A stretch of 64,000 nucleotides of DNA from Ancylobacter koreensis (GCF_023016525.1 NZ_JALKCG010000007.1:124001-188000), one strand, 5' to 3'; counted from the stretch's first letter, positions 20,438 through 29,475 are shown. Made by a program: numbers and translations. The notes: generated by a model not told the origin, from the sequence alone.

Positions 20438-20950
20438 TTGGACGAGACGCGGAACCACGGCGGGCAGCCCCATGTCGAAGCCGGTCTCTATCGCGAGGCG
20501 ATGAGCCGGCTGGTGGCGGCGGTGCATGTCATCACCACGCGCGGCGAGGGCGGCCGGGCCGGCTTCACCGCGACGGCGGTCGCCTCCGTCTCGGACAGCC
20601 CGCCAACGCTGCTGGTCTGCCTTAACCGGCGCGTCAGCTCGGCCGCCGCGTTCCGGCAGGCCGGCCGCTTCGCGGTGAACATGCTTGCCGCAAGCCAGCA
20701 GGAAATGGCGGAAATCTTCGGCGGGCGCGGGGCGCTCAACGGCGAGCAGCGTTTCGCTGCCGGCCATTGGCGCGAGGGCGCGCTCGGCGTGCCGTGCCTT
20801 GTCGGGGCCGTCGCGGTGTTCGAATGCGCCATGGTGGAAGCGCGCACCATCGCCACCCATGACGTGCTCGTCGGCCGTGTCGAGGCGGTGGCGCTCGGGC
20901 CGGAGGGGACGAAGCTCGCTTATGTGGATCGCGGATTCCGCGCAGTGTGA
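20438..20950 (+). CDS. Flavin reductase family protein (HpaC/RutF-like)
   Basis: A 170-residue FMN-binding split-barrel protein that probably reduces flavin with NAD(P)H for a partner monooxygenase. The block YREAMSRLVAAVHVITT...GRAGFTATAVASVSDSPPTLLVCLNR (about 19-67) closely resembles RutF and HpaC, as do FGGRGALNGEQRF and THDVLVGRVEAV. The family domain begins before the first ATG (20501), so the TTG at 20438, preceded by AGGAAGGCGGGAG, is proposed as the start. No monooxygenase gene is next to it, so the partner is unknown. It is convergent with the BaiN-like gene. Confidence 0.82.
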   Translation: MDETRNHGGQPHVEAGLYREAMSRLVAAVHVITTRGEGGRAGFTATAVASVSDSPPTLLVCLNRRVSSAAAFRQAGRFAVNMLAASQQEMAEIFGGRGALNGEQRFAAGHWREGALGVPCLVGAVAVFECAMVEARTIATHDVLVGRVEAVALGPEGTKLAYVDRGFRAV

Positions 20951-20954
20951 ACGC

Positions 20955-22142
20955 TCAGGCCGTCTGGCCGGCGACCCAGCCGGATGACCACGCCCATTGG
21001 AAATTATAGCCGCCCAGCCAGCCGGTTACGTCCACTACCTCGCCGATGAAATAGAGCCCCGGCACCTCGCGCGCCTGCATGGTCCGCGAATCGAGCCCTT
21101 CGGTGTCGACGCCGCCCAGCGTGACCTCGGCGGTGCGGTAGCCCTCCGATCCCGCCGGCTTCACCCGCCAGTCGTTCACCGCCTCGTCCAGCCGGCGCAG
21201 CGCCTTGTCGGAGAGGTCGGCGAGATTGCCGGTGCCCGCTTCGCCCTCGACGACGAACTGGGCCAGGCGCTTGGGAAGAAAGGCGGAAAGCGCCGTGGCC
21301 GGCGACTGGCGCCCGTTCGATGCGCGGGCCTCGCGCAGCCGTGCGAACAGGTCGACGCCCGGGGCGAGCGACAGGGCGATCTCCTCGCCCTCGCGCCAGT
21401 AGGACGAAATCTGCAGGATCGCCGGCCCGGACAGGCCGCGATGGGTGAAAAGAAGCCCTTCCTCAAAGGCGGTCTTGCCGTGGCGGACCCTTGCCTGCAC
21501 GGAGACTCCGGTGAGCGGTGTGAGACGCCCAAGGAGCCCCGGCTCAAGGGTCAGGGGCACAAGGCCGGCGCGGGTCGGCCGCAGCTTCAGGCCGAAGCGC
21601 TCGGCGATCTCGTAGCCGAGGCCGGTGGCGCCCATTTTCGGGATCGACTTGCCGCCGGAGGCGACGACGAGCGAACGGCAGGCCAGCGCCCCGCCGGTCG
21701 TGTCGACGCGTAAGCCGTCGGTGCCGCGCTCGATGCCCTCGATGGAGGTGGACAGGCGCAGCTCGCCGCCGGCCTCGCGCAGATCGTCGGTCAGCATCGT
21801 CACGATCTGCCGCGCTGAGCCGTCGCAGAAGAGCTGGCCGAGCGTCTTATCGTGCCAGGCGATCCCGCGCGCATCGACGCGGCGGATGAAGTCCTGCGGC
21901 GTGTAGCGGCGCAGCGCCGAGATGGCGTAGCCGGGATTGGAGGAGAGGAAGTTCTTCGGGCCGGTGTCGCGATTGGTGAAGTTGCAGCGGCCGCCGCCGG
22001 AAATGCGGATCTTCTCGCCCGGCGCGTTCGCATGGTCGATCACCACGACGCGGCGCCCGCGCCGGCCGGCCTCGATGGCGCACATCAGCCCGGCCGCGCC
22101 GGCGCCGATGACCACGACATCGACATCGATGAGCCGGCTCAC
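20955..22142 (-). CDS. NAD(P)/FAD-dependent oxidoreductase (BaiN/HI0933 family)
   Basis: A 395-residue flavoprotein. The N-terminal dinucleotide-binding motif VVVIGAGAAGLMCAIEAGRRG (about 8-28) and the family signatures GEKIRISGGGRCNFTNRD (about 42-59), LVVASGGKSIPKMGATGLGYE (about 165) and the C-terminal GLYFIGEVVDVTGWLGGYNFQWAWSSG are all present. The GTG at 22142 overlaps the stop of the upstream aminomutase-like gene as GTGA. Most members of this family (YhiN) have no known substrate; BaiN is linked to bile-acid reduction in gut bacteria, which is unlikely to apply here. Confidence 0.87.
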   Translation of the reverse strand: MSRLIDVDVVVIGAGAAGLMCAIEAGRRGRRVVVIDHANAPGEKIRISGGGRCNFTNRDTGPKNFLSSNPGYAISALRRYTPQDFIRRVDARGIAWHDKTLGQLFCDGSARQIVTMLTDDLREAGGELRLSTSIEGIERGTDGLRVDTTGGALACRSLVVASGGKSIPKMGATGLGYEIAERFGLKLRPTRAGLVPLTLEPGLLGRLTPLTGVSVQARVRHGKTAFEEGLLFTHRGLSGPAILQISSYWREGEEIALSLAPGVDLFARLREARASNGRQSPATALSAFLPKRLAQFVVEGEAGTGNLADLSDKALRRLDEAVNDWRVKPAGSEGYRTAEVTLGGVDTEGLDSRTMQAREVPGLYFIGEVVDVTGWLGGYNFQWAWSSGWVAGQTA

Positions 22143-23224
22143 AGCGCCTCCTGATAGGCGTGCACGCCGCCGCAGTAATCGGTGATGCGCCAGCCTTCCG
22201 GTGCCGGTTCCAGATAGGTGGGGCCGACCGGCACCTTGCCGTGGCCGCCGGGTATGTCGAGCACATAGGTCGGCAAAGCGAGGCCGGAGACCCGCCCGCG
22301 CAGGGCGCGCATCAGTTCCTGCCCACGCGTAACGGACAGCCGGAAATGCGCCGTGCCCGGCGCGAGGTCGGGATGATGCAGGTAATAGGGTTTCACCCGG
22401 CATTCGACGAGGGCGCGAAAAAGGGCGGCGAGCGTGCCCGCATCGTCATTCACGCCCGCGAGCAGAACGCTCTGGCCGACCAGCGCGAGGCCGGCATCGG
22501 CAAGCCGGGCGAGTGCCGCGCGGGCCTCTTGACCCAGCTCGCTCGCATGGTTGGCGTGGATGGCGACATAGGTGGTCACGATGGGCGCCCGCAGTGCCTC
22601 GACCAGAGCCGGCGTTACCCGCTCGGGCGCGGCGACCGGCACGCGGGTGTGGAAGCGCACGATCTTCACATGGCTGATGGCGGCGAGGCGGGCCATGAGG
22701 TCGGCCAGCCGGCGCGGCGCGATCATGAAGGGATCGCCGCCCGTCACCACCACCTCCCAGATCTCCGGCCGGCCGGCGATATAGGCGAGCGCGGCGTCGA
22801 GCGCGTCCTCGGACAGGCTGGTCTCGGCGCCGGGGCCGACCATTTCGCGGCGGAAGCAGAAACGGCAATAGACGGCACATACGCCGACCAGCTTCAGCAG
22901 CACCCGGTCGGGATAGCGGTGCACGATGCCCGGCACCGGGCTGTGCGCCGCGTCGCCGATGGGATCGCCCAGCTCCTGCGGATGCGTCTCCAGCTCGCGC
23001 GCGTCCGGCACGAACTGGCGGGCGATGGGGTCGGCGGCCTCATTGCGGTCGATCAGACCGGCGATGGTCGGCGTCACCGCCACGGCATAGCGGGCGCCGA
23101 CGCGGTCGAGGTCGTCGCGTGCCGCGTCGGCCGGCAGCAGGCCGGCGTCGGCGAGGTCGTCGATCCCGCGCAGCGTGCGCGCCAGAAGTCCGGTGAGGGG
23201 GAGAGAGGCGAGGGGGCGGTTCAT
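22139..23224 (-). CDS. Lysine 2,3-aminomutase-like radical SAM protein (KamA/EpmB family)
   Basis: A 361-residue radical SAM enzyme. The cluster motif CAVYCRFCFRR (about 116-126) gives CxxxCxxC. Typical blocks HPQELGDPIGD, PGIVHRYPDRVLLKL, VVVTGGDPFM and KPYYLHHPDLAPGTAHFR follow. The short length is close to EpmB, which beta-lysylates elongation factor P, rather than to the longer clostridial aminomutases. The usual neighbours epmA and efp are not here; instead it is coupled to a BaiN-like flavoprotein. EpmB activity is therefore plausible, not proven. Confidence 0.85.
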   Translation of the reverse strand: MNRPLASLPLTGLLARTLRGIDDLADAGLLPADAARDDLDRVGARYAVAVTPTIAGLIDRNEAADPIARQFVPDARELETHPQELGDPIGDAAHSPVPGIVHRYPDRVLLKLVGVCAVYCRFCFRREMVGPGAETSLSEDALDAALAYIAGRPEIWEVVVTGGDPFMIAPRRLADLMARLAAISHVKIVRFHTRVPVAAPERVTPALVEALRAPIVTTYVAIHANHASELGQEARAALARLADAGLALVGQSVLLAGVNDDAGTLAALFRALVECRVKPYYLHHPDLAPGTAHFRLSVTRGQELMRALRGRVSGLALPTYVLDIPGGHGKVPVGPTYLEPAPEGWRITDYCGGVHAYQEAL

Positions 23225-23313
23225 GCGCGGCTTTGTGATGGTTTCCGCCCCGCTCGGCAAGGCGCGCGCCGGCCGGCGCGCTATAGTCGCGTGGAAATGA
23301 CCGGGAGACGGCG

Positions 23314-23631
23314 ATGCAGCGCGAGGATGTATTGGCGGCGGCGGCCGAATGGCGGCGAGCGGGGCGCGGGGTGGCGCTGGCGACGGTGGTCGCCACCTGG
23401 GGCTCCGCGCCGCGTCCGGTGGGCAGCCATCTCGCCATCGACGGGGAGGGCAATTTCCTCGGCTCGATCTCGGGCGGCTGCGTGGAGGGCGCGGTGGTCG
23501 CCGAGGCGGCCGAGGTGATCGCCGGCGGCGGCGCGCGGGTGCTCGAATTCGGCGTCGCCGACGAGACCGCCTGGCAGGTCGGGCTCTCCTGCGGCGGGCA
23601 CATCGCGGTCTATGTCGAGAGGGTCGACTGA
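23314..23631 (+). CDS. XdhC/CoxI family protein, N-terminal domain only
   Basis: A 105-residue protein matching the N-terminal XdhC/CoxI domain: VALATVVATWGSAPRPVGSHLAI (about 20-42), GSISGGCVEGAVV (about 50-62) and GLSCGGHIAVYVE at the end. XdhC proteins protect and insert the molybdenum cofactor into xanthine-dehydrogenase-type enzymes. The Rossmann half is encoded by the next gene, overlapping by one base (TGATG), so the two probably work as one split XdhC. No molybdoenzyme is encoded in the window. Confidence 0.85.
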   Translation: MQREDVLAAAAEWRRAGRGVALATVVATWGSAPRPVGSHLAIDGEGNFLGSISGGCVEGAVVAEAAEVIAGGGARVLEFGVADETAWQVGLSCGGHIAVYVERVD

Positions 23632-25034
23632 TGGAGCTCGCCCTTCTCGACGCGATGAATGCCGAGCGCGCGGCGCGCCGCGCCTGCGTGCTGGTCACAG
23701 TGCTGGCGGATGGCCGGCAGCGTCTGGTGCGGGCGGGCGAGGTCGCTGCCGACCCGCTGGCGGAACCGCTCGGCGAAGCGCTGCGCACCGGCCGCAGCGG
23801 GCTGGTCGAGGTGGCGGGCGAGAAGCTGTTCCTCACCGTGGAGGTGCCGCCGCCGCGCCTCGTCATCACCGGCGCCGTGCACATCTCGCAGGCGCTGGCG
23901 CCGATGGCGACGCTGGCGGGGTTGGACGTGACCATTATCGATCCGCGCACCGCCTTCGCCACGCCCGAGCGCTTTCCCGGCGTCGACCTGCGTGCCGAGT
24001 GGCCGGAAGACGCGTTGCTGCGGCTCGGCCTCGATCCCTTCACGGCCGTCGCCGCGCTCTCGCACGAGGCGCGGATCGACGATTCGGCGCTGGTGGCCGC
24101 GCTCAAGGCGGGCTGCTTCTATGTGGGCGCGCTGGGCTCGCGGCGCACCCATGCGGCGCGGCTGGAGCGGCTGGCCGGGCGGGGCGTGCCGCCCGAGGCG
24201 CGGGCGAGCCTGCGCGCGCCTATCGGCCTCGACATCGGCGCGGCGAACCCGGCGGAGATCGCCGTCTCCGTGCTGGCGCAGGTGATCGCCGCGCTGCGCC
24301 GGATGCCGCTCGGGCAGGGCAAGGAGGACGGCGCGCCGGGGGTGGCGAAGCCGGGCAAGGCGAAGACCGATGCCGCGCCCGCTGGCCGCGCCGCCGCCGT
24401 GGTGCTGGCGGCCGGCCTCGGCTCGCGCATGCCGGAGGCGCATAAGCTCACCGCGCCGCTCGGCGGCGTGCCGCTGGTGCGCCGGGCGGTGGAGGCGGCG
24501 CTGGCCTCGACGGCGCGGCCCGTCGTCGTGGTCACGGGCCATGAGGCGGACGGCGTGCGCGCGGCACTCGGCGGGCTCGACGTGGTGTTCGCGCATAATC
24601 CCGACTTCGCGGCGGGGCTCTCCACCTCGCTGCGCGCCGGCATACTGGCGCTGCCGGAGCAGGTGGACCGGGCGGTGGTGATGCTGGGCGACATGCCGGC
24701 CATCGAGGGCGCGTTGGTCGACCGGCTGGCGGGCGCCATCGACACCGAGCGCCTCATCGCCGTGCCGGTGGCGCAGGGAAAGCGGGGCAATCCGGTCGCC
24801 TGGTCGCGGCGGCTGTTTCCCGCGCTGACCGCGCTGGCGGGAGATGTCGGGGCGCGCGCGATCATCGCGGCCAATGCCGGCCTCGTGGCCGAGGTCGCGT
24901 GCGAGGACGAGGCGATCTTCCTCGATGTCGACACGCGCGACGAGCTGGAGGCGCTGGCGCTGCACGAGCTTGCCGAACATGCCGATGTGGATGCAGACGC
25001 GGCGCTGGAGGCCATGAGGGCCGAGGATGCCTGA
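23631..25034 (+). CDS. XdhC Rossmann domain fused to MobA/MocA-like nucleotidyltransferase
   Basis: A 467-residue fusion. Residues about 70-225 are the XdhC Rossmann domain (RLVITGAVHISQALAPMA, IDPRTAFATPERFP, FYVGALGSRRTHAARLERL, IGLDIGAANPAEIAVSVLAQ). A Lys/Ala linker (about 228-250) leads to a NTP-transferase domain (about 253-450) with AAAVVLAAGLGSRM and KLTAPLGGVPLVRR, the nucleotide-binding motifs of MocA/MobA. MocA-type proteins add CMP to the molybdenum cofactor for the xanthine oxidase family, so delivery and nucleotide loading are joined. Translationally coupled to the XdhC N-terminal gene. Confidence 0.87.
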   Translation: MELALLDAMNAERAARRACVLVTVLADGRQRLVRAGEVAADPLAEPLGEALRTGRSGLVEVAGEKLFLTVEVPPPRLVITGAVHISQALAPMATLAGLDVTIIDPRTAFATPERFPGVDLRAEWPEDALLRLGLDPFTAVAALSHEARIDDSALVAALKAGCFYVGALGSRRTHAARLERLAGRGVPPEARASLRAPIGLDIGAANPAEIAVSVLAQVIAALRRMPLGQGKEDGAPGVAKPGKAKTDAAPAGRAAAVVLAAGLGSRMPEAHKLTAPLGGVPLVRRAVEAALASTARPVVVVTGHEADGVRAALGGLDVVFAHNPDFAAGLSTSLRAGILALPEQVDRAVVMLGDMPAIEGALVDRLAGAIDTERLIAVPVAQGKRGNPVAWSRRLFPALTALAGDVGARAIIAANAGLVAEVACEDEAIFLDVDTRDELEALALHELAEHADVDADAALEAMRAEDA

Positions 25035-25042
25035 GCGGTCCC

Positions 25043-25810
25043 TCAGAACGGCATGAAGATCGACAGCGTGCCATAGGCGCCGTCGTCGCTGTCGCTGCTC
25101 CAGCGCCAGCCGCCGGCGGCGCGCAGCTCGTAGCGTTCGAGCGGCAGGGCGAGCACGCCGCCGACGCGCGCGCTCTCGTCCAGCCAGTCGGTGGAAAGGC
25201 TGGCCTCGACGCCGAGGTCGAGCCAGTCGAGCACCCGCCAGCCGGCGCCCGCGCGGGCATTCACCGTGCCGTCGGCGGTGGAGCCGGAGACGGCGGCGGT
25301 GAGGGTGCGGCGCGCGTCGACGCGGTAGAACCATTCGGCGGTGAATTTGGCGCCGAACTGCGTGCCCTGGTCGCGGTTGCCGGGGTCGGCGTACTGCAGC
25401 CGGTTGTCGACCACGTTGACGCCGGCATAGAGCGCCAGCGCATGGGCGCCGCGCAGGAACTGCCAGCCGGCCAGCACCTCGCCCTCCAGCTTCTCGCCGG
25501 TGTTCCAGCCGCCGGGCACCGCCTGGGTGCGGTAGTCGTAGGTGCCCCCGCCCATCTGGCCGCGCAGGCGAAACCCCTCGCGGTCCATCGGGCCGAAGGG
25601 CGCCCATGCCATGCCGCCCCAGCCATAGGAGCTGTCGCGGGCAACATCGACGCCGGAGAAGAAATACAACCTGCCCTTGAGCGCGGACGGCAGCAGCTCT
25701 TCCGCCCCGGCCTCGGGGCAGAGCGCGGCCAGCAGGGCGGCGACGAGCGGATGCGCAAAGGGAAGCGCAGGCAGCACGCGCGCGCGGGCATGCACGGGCG
25801 AAAGGTGCAT
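25043..25810 (-). CDS. bcsS: Cellulose biosynthesis protein BcsS-like outer-membrane barrel
   Basis: A 255-residue exported protein with an N-terminal hydrophobic segment (LPFAHPLVAALLAALCPEAG) and a beta-barrel-like pattern of alternating hydrophobic strands ending in F (YGTLSIFMPF), typical of outer-membrane proteins. YFFSGVDVARDSSYGWGGMAWAPFG and the later strands match the BcsS family, found with cellulose synthase operons in alphaproteobacteria. No bcsA, bcsB or bcsZ is in the window, so it is an orphan here. The start is uncertain: ATG 25810 is used, 25855 is possible, and neither has a strong ribosome site. Confidence 0.72.
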   Translation of the reverse strand: MHLSPVHARARVLPALPFAHPLVAALLAALCPEAGAEELLPSALKGRLYFFSGVDVARDSSYGWGGMAWAPFGPMDREGFRLRGQMGGGTYDYRTQAVPGGWNTGEKLEGEVLAGWQFLRGAHALALYAGVNVVDNRLQYADPGNRDQGTQFGAKFTAEWFYRVDARRTLTAAVSGSTADGTVNARAGAGWRVLDWLDLGVEASLSTDWLDESARVGGVLALPLERYELRAAGGWRWSSDSDDGAYGTLSIFMPF

Positions 25811-25946
25811 CGCCGCGCTCGCGAGATGGGGAGGGCTAAGGGTTGTGCAACCCATCCGAGCACTTCGCCCGGGTGGCCTCAATCAACCGGGAAGTGTTCG
25901 CCTCGCGGCCTGCAATCACCGGCATGCCGCATTTTGTCGCAGGGCC

Positions 25947-26402
25947 TCAGACCGGCGGGGCCGCGAGATGGGCGACCTCGACGCCGACCCGCTCGCAGAT
26001 AAGTTCGGCGATCATCTGGCGGTGGCAATGCTCGGGGTGGCGCTCGAAGCACAGCAGGCACACGCGCCGGCCCGTCGCGACCAGCGAGGCCAGTTCGTCG
26101 AGCTGTTCCTGCGCGGCCGGGGTGGCGAGATGGGCGTCGTAGATGCGGCGCAGGCCCGCATAGTCGCCGCTGCGCGCCGCCTGCCGGCCTTCCGCCGGCG
26201 TGCCGAGGCCGCGCAGGTGCAGATAGTCGATCTCGCGCTCGCGCAGCCCGGCGGCGAGGATGTTCTTGGAGAAGCCGGCCCGGCGCGAGGCGGCGACCGC
26301 GCGCACGTCGACCAGCAGGCCGACGCCCGCCCCTTCCAGCGTGTCGAGCACGGCGGAGGAGGAGACCTGTTCGTAGCCGATGGTGAAGAGCGGAGCCGAC
26401 AT
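25947..26402 (-). CDS. DUF488 domain-containing protein
   Basis: A 151-residue protein matching DUF488: FTIGYEQVSSSAVLDTLE (N-terminus), LVDVRAVAASRRAGFSK (about 28-44), and the cysteine/histidine block VCLLCFERHPEHCHRQMIAEL (about 115-135). Some DUF488 members are predicted nucleic-acid or nucleotide-related proteins, but none is well characterised. The ATG at 26402 is used because family members begin just before FTIGY. It is divergent from the HerA-like ATPase gene. Confidence 0.8.
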   Translation of the reverse strand: MSAPLFTIGYEQVSSSAVLDTLEGAGVGLLVDVRAVAASRRAGFSKNILAAGLREREIDYLHLRGLGTPAEGRQAARSGDYAGLRRIYDAHLATPAAQEQLDELASLVATGRRVCLLCFERHPEHCHRQMIAELICERVGVEVAHLAAPPV

Positions 26403-26584
26403 GGCGTCCGGTTTCGCACAGGCGGGCGGCGGCGTCGAGCGCGCTCTTTCCCTGCGCTCGCGCGTGCCCAATGCTCCGCGACCCTTGCCCCGCTGGGCCG
26501 AATCTGTGGAGTTCTGCGGTCAAGCCCCTGAAGCGTTCGCGCGCGCGTGCTAGGCCGGGGCTTAACATCGGGATCGCAGGCAGG

Positions 26585-28060
26585 ATGAAGATCGGTATCG
26601 AGCTTGGGAGCAGCAATGCCGGCCAGCCGGTGAGGCTCGATCTGGAGGAGCTTCTCTCCACGCGCCTGCTGGTGCAGGGCAATTCCGGCTCCGGCAAGTC
26701 GCATCTGCTGCGTCGGCTGCTGGAGCAGAGCGCCGGCCATGTGCAGCAGGCGATCATCGACCCGGAAGGCGATTTCGTCGGCCTCGCCGAGCGCTTCGGC
26801 CATGTGGTGATCGACGCCGAGCGCACCGCCGGCGAGATCGGGCGCATCGCCGCCCGCATCCGCCGCCACCGCGCCTCGGTGGTGTTCAACCTCGAAGGCC
26901 TCGACGCCGACGCGCAGATGCGCTCCGCCGCCGCCTTCCTGAACGGGCTGTTCGACGCCGAACGGGAGCACTGGTTCCCCATGCTGGTGGTGGTCGACGA
27001 GGCGCAGCTCTTCGCGCCCTCGGGCGCCGGCGAGATTTCCGACGAGGCGCGCCGCGTCTCGCTCTCGGCGATGACCAACCTCATGTGCCGCGGCCGCAAG
27101 CGCGGCCTCGCCGGCGTCATCGCCACCCAGCGCCTCGCCAAGCTGGCCAAGAACGTGGCGGCCGAGGCCTCGAACTTCCTCATGGGCCGCACCTTCCTCG
27201 ACATCGACATGGCGCGCGCCGCCGACCTGCTCGGCATGGAAAAGCGGCAGGCCGAGAGTTTTCGCGATCTCAACACCGGATCGTTCGTGGCGCTCGGGCC
27301 GGCCCTGTCGCGCCGGCCGCTGCCGGTGAAGATCGGCCATGTCGAGACCGCCAGCCGCAACGGCCGCCCGGCGCTGATGCCGCCGCCGGAGCTCGGCTCG
27401 GCGCAGATACAGGACCTGATCTTCGACGACCTGGCCACCGAGCCGCTGCCTGCCCCGCCGCCGCGCGCGGCGGTGCCGGCGACCGAGGAACTGCTGGAGA
27501 CCATCGAGGACACGCCGGCCCCCGCGCCGGTGCCGGTCGATCCCGAGGCCGCCGCCGCCTTCGACGCCGAGCGCGAGGCGCTGGTGGAGGAGATCGTGCG
27601 CCAGTTCGTCGCCGATCCGGAGGCGCCGTTCCGCTCGGCCGCCGCGCTCTATCCCGATTTCCTCGTGCATTGCCGGGTGCGCCGCATCGGCTCCAAGGTG
27701 CCCGACCTCGCCGACTTCACCCGCCGCCTCGCCATCGCCCGCGCCGGGCTGGAGGCGCGCACCGGCGACGCGGGCTGGCAGCGCGCGGTGGATCAGGCCG
27801 CAGGCCTGCCGGAGGAGATGCAGGGCGTGTTCCTGCTGCTCGCCCGCGCCGGCATGGACGGGGCGCCGTCGCCGGCCGACGAGGCGCTGGCGCGCGCCTA
27901 TGGCAGCCGCTCGCCCTCGCGCGGGCGCTGGCTGCTGACCTATATGGAGGAGCGCGGCCATCTCGTCTGCGAGGCGGATTTCCGCGGCCGCCGCGTGGTG
28001 CGCTTCCCCGCCCTCGGCTGGAAGACGGCGCCGGGCGACCCGAAGGCGCTCACCGCCTGA
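26585..28060 (+). CDS. HerA/DUF87-like ATP-binding protein
   Basis: A 491-residue P-loop ATPase. Walker A GNSGSGKSH (about 33-41), Walker B MLVVVDEAQLF (about 134-144) and the sensor-like ATQRLAKL (about 180) are clear. A HerA-type N-terminal segment, which pulls DNA through a hexameric ring in end processing or partition, is short here (about 30 residues). Residues about 295-330 are an Ala/Pro linker, and the C-terminal 160 residues are helical with no recognised domain. No NurA nuclease gene is nearby, so the classic HerA-NurA pairing is not supported. Confidence 0.8.
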   Translation: MKIGIELGSSNAGQPVRLDLEELLSTRLLVQGNSGSGKSHLLRRLLEQSAGHVQQAIIDPEGDFVGLAERFGHVVIDAERTAGEIGRIAARIRRHRASVVFNLEGLDADAQMRSAAAFLNGLFDAEREHWFPMLVVVDEAQLFAPSGAGEISDEARRVSLSAMTNLMCRGRKRGLAGVIATQRLAKLAKNVAAEASNFLMGRTFLDIDMARAADLLGMEKRQAESFRDLNTGSFVALGPALSRRPLPVKIGHVETASRNGRPALMPPPELGSAQIQDLIFDDLATEPLPAPPPRAAVPATEELLETIEDTPAPAPVPVDPEAAAAFDAEREALVEEIVRQFVADPEAPFRSAAALYPDFLVHCRVRRIGSKVPDLADFTRRLAIARAGLEARTGDAGWQRAVDQAAGLPEEMQGVFLLLARAGMDGAPSPADEALARAYGSRSPSRGRWLLTYMEERGHLVCEADFRGRRVVRFPALGWKTAPGDPKALTA

Positions 28061-28096
28061 GGCGGACGCCCCCTTTCCGTACTGCCGTCCAAATGA

Positions 28097-28127
28097 AAAC
28101 GGGCCCGTCGCCGGGCCCGTTTCCTTT
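28097..28127. terminator. Bidirectional terminator between the HerA-like gene and dctM
   Basis: An 11-bp stem, AAACGGGCCCG (28097-28107) with CGGGCCCGTTT (28112-28122), and a 4-base loop (GCGA on the minus strand). It is followed by T-rich sequence on both sides (TTTCCTTTT on plus, TTTTCATTT on minus), as expected between convergent genes. Confidence 0.8.
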
Positions 28128-28146
28128 TCATGCGCATCCGCGCGGC

Positions 28147-29475
28147 TCAGCCCCCATAGAGGTAATTGGGCAGCCAGAGCGCGAAGTTCGGGAAGGTGTA
28201 GAGCAGCACCATCGCGAAGACGACGATGAAGATGAACGGCATGACGCCCGAGAAGATCTCGTCGATCGACACGTGCTTGGGTGCCACGCCCTTTAGGTAG
28301 AAGGGCGCCATCGCCACCGGCGGGGACAGGAACGAGGTCTGCAGGTTGAGCGCCACCAGCACGCCGAAGAAGATCGGGTCGATGCCGAAATGGTCGAGCA
28401 GCGGCAGGAAGATCGGCAGGAAGATCACGATGATCTCCGTCCATTCCAGCGGCCAGCCCAGCACGAAGATGATCACCTGGGTCAGGATCAGGAAGCCGAT
28501 CGGCCCGAGATCCAGCCCCATGATGAACTCTTCCACCACGCGCTGGCCGCCGAGCAGGGCGAACACGGCGGAGAACACCGCCGAGCCCACGAACAGCCAG
28601 CAGACCATGGCCGAGGCGCGCGCCGTCAGGAACACCGAGTCCTTCAGCTTCTCGATGCTGAAGGTGCGGTAGGCGAGCGCCAGCAGGATCGCGCCGAGCG
28701 CACCGACCGCCGCCGCCTCGGAGGGCGTAGCAAGGCCGAGGATGATGCAGCCCAGCACGGTGACGATCAGCAGGACGAGTGGGAAGAACGAGGTCAGCAG
28801 CGCCCAGATGATCGTCATCACTGGCACGTTGCGCTCCGCCTCGGGCAGCTTGGGTGCCAGCGACGGATTGATCATCACGCGAATGACCACATAGAGCATG
28901 TACATGCCCGCCAGCGTGATGCCGGGAATGAAGGCGGCGGCGTAGAGCTTGACCACCGAAACGCCGGCCGTGGCGCCGTAGAGGATGAGCATGACGCTCG
29001 GCGGGATGAGGATGCCGAGGCAGCCGCCCGCGCAGACGACGCCCGAGGCGATACGGGTGTCGTAGCCGGCGCGCAGCATGGCCGGGAAGGCCAGCAGGCC
29101 CATCAGCGTGACCACCGCGCCGACGATGCCGGTGGCGGTGGCGAACAGCGCACAGGTGATCAGCGTGGCCACCGCCAGCGAGCCGGGAATCCACCCGGCG
29201 GCGAGCTGGATGGCGCGGAACAGCCGGTCGAGGATGTTCGCCCGCTCGATCACGTAGCCCATGAACAGGAACAGCGGGATCGAGATGAGCACGTCGTTCG
29301 CCATCACCGAATAGGTGCGCTGGACGAAGAGCTGGAAGACGCCGTCCCCGATCGCGAGGTAGCCGAAGCCCACGCCCAGCGCCATCAGCGTGAAGGCGAT
29401 GGGGAAGCCGAGCATCAGCAGGATCAGGAACAGCACCAGCATCAGAATGCCGAGTGCAGGATCGGACAGGAACAT
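28147..29475 (-). CDS. dctM: TRAP transporter large permease
   Basis: A 442-residue inner-membrane protein with about 12 hydrophobic segments, the length and pattern of TRAP large subunits (DctM). Motifs include LMLGFPIAFTLMALGVGFGYL near the N-terminus, ISIPLFLFMGYVIER, GGCLGILIPPSVMLILYG and ATPSEAAAVGALGAI. It uses a sodium gradient to import the ligand delivered by DctP. The ATG overlaps the dctQ stop (TGATG); a GTG one codon earlier is possible. Last gene of dctP-dctQ-dctM. Confidence 0.93.
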   Translation of the reverse strand: MFLSDPALGILMLVLFLILLMLGFPIAFTLMALGVGFGYLAIGDGVFQLFVQRTYSVMANDVLISIPLFLFMGYVIERANILDRLFRAIQLAAGWIPGSLAVATLITCALFATATGIVGAVVTLMGLLAFPAMLRAGYDTRIASGVVCAGGCLGILIPPSVMLILYGATAGVSVVKLYAAAFIPGITLAGMYMLYVVIRVMINPSLAPKLPEAERNVPVMTIIWALLTSFFPLVLLIVTVLGCIILGLATPSEAAAVGALGAILLALAYRTFSIEKLKDSVFLTARASAMVCWLFVGSAVFSAVFALLGGQRVVEEFIMGLDLGPIGFLILTQVIIFVLGWPLEWTEIIVIFLPIFLPLLDHFGIDPIFFGVLVALNLQTSFLSPPVAMAPFYLKGVAPKHVSIDEIFSGVMPFIFIVVFAMVLLYTFPNFALWLPNYLYGG

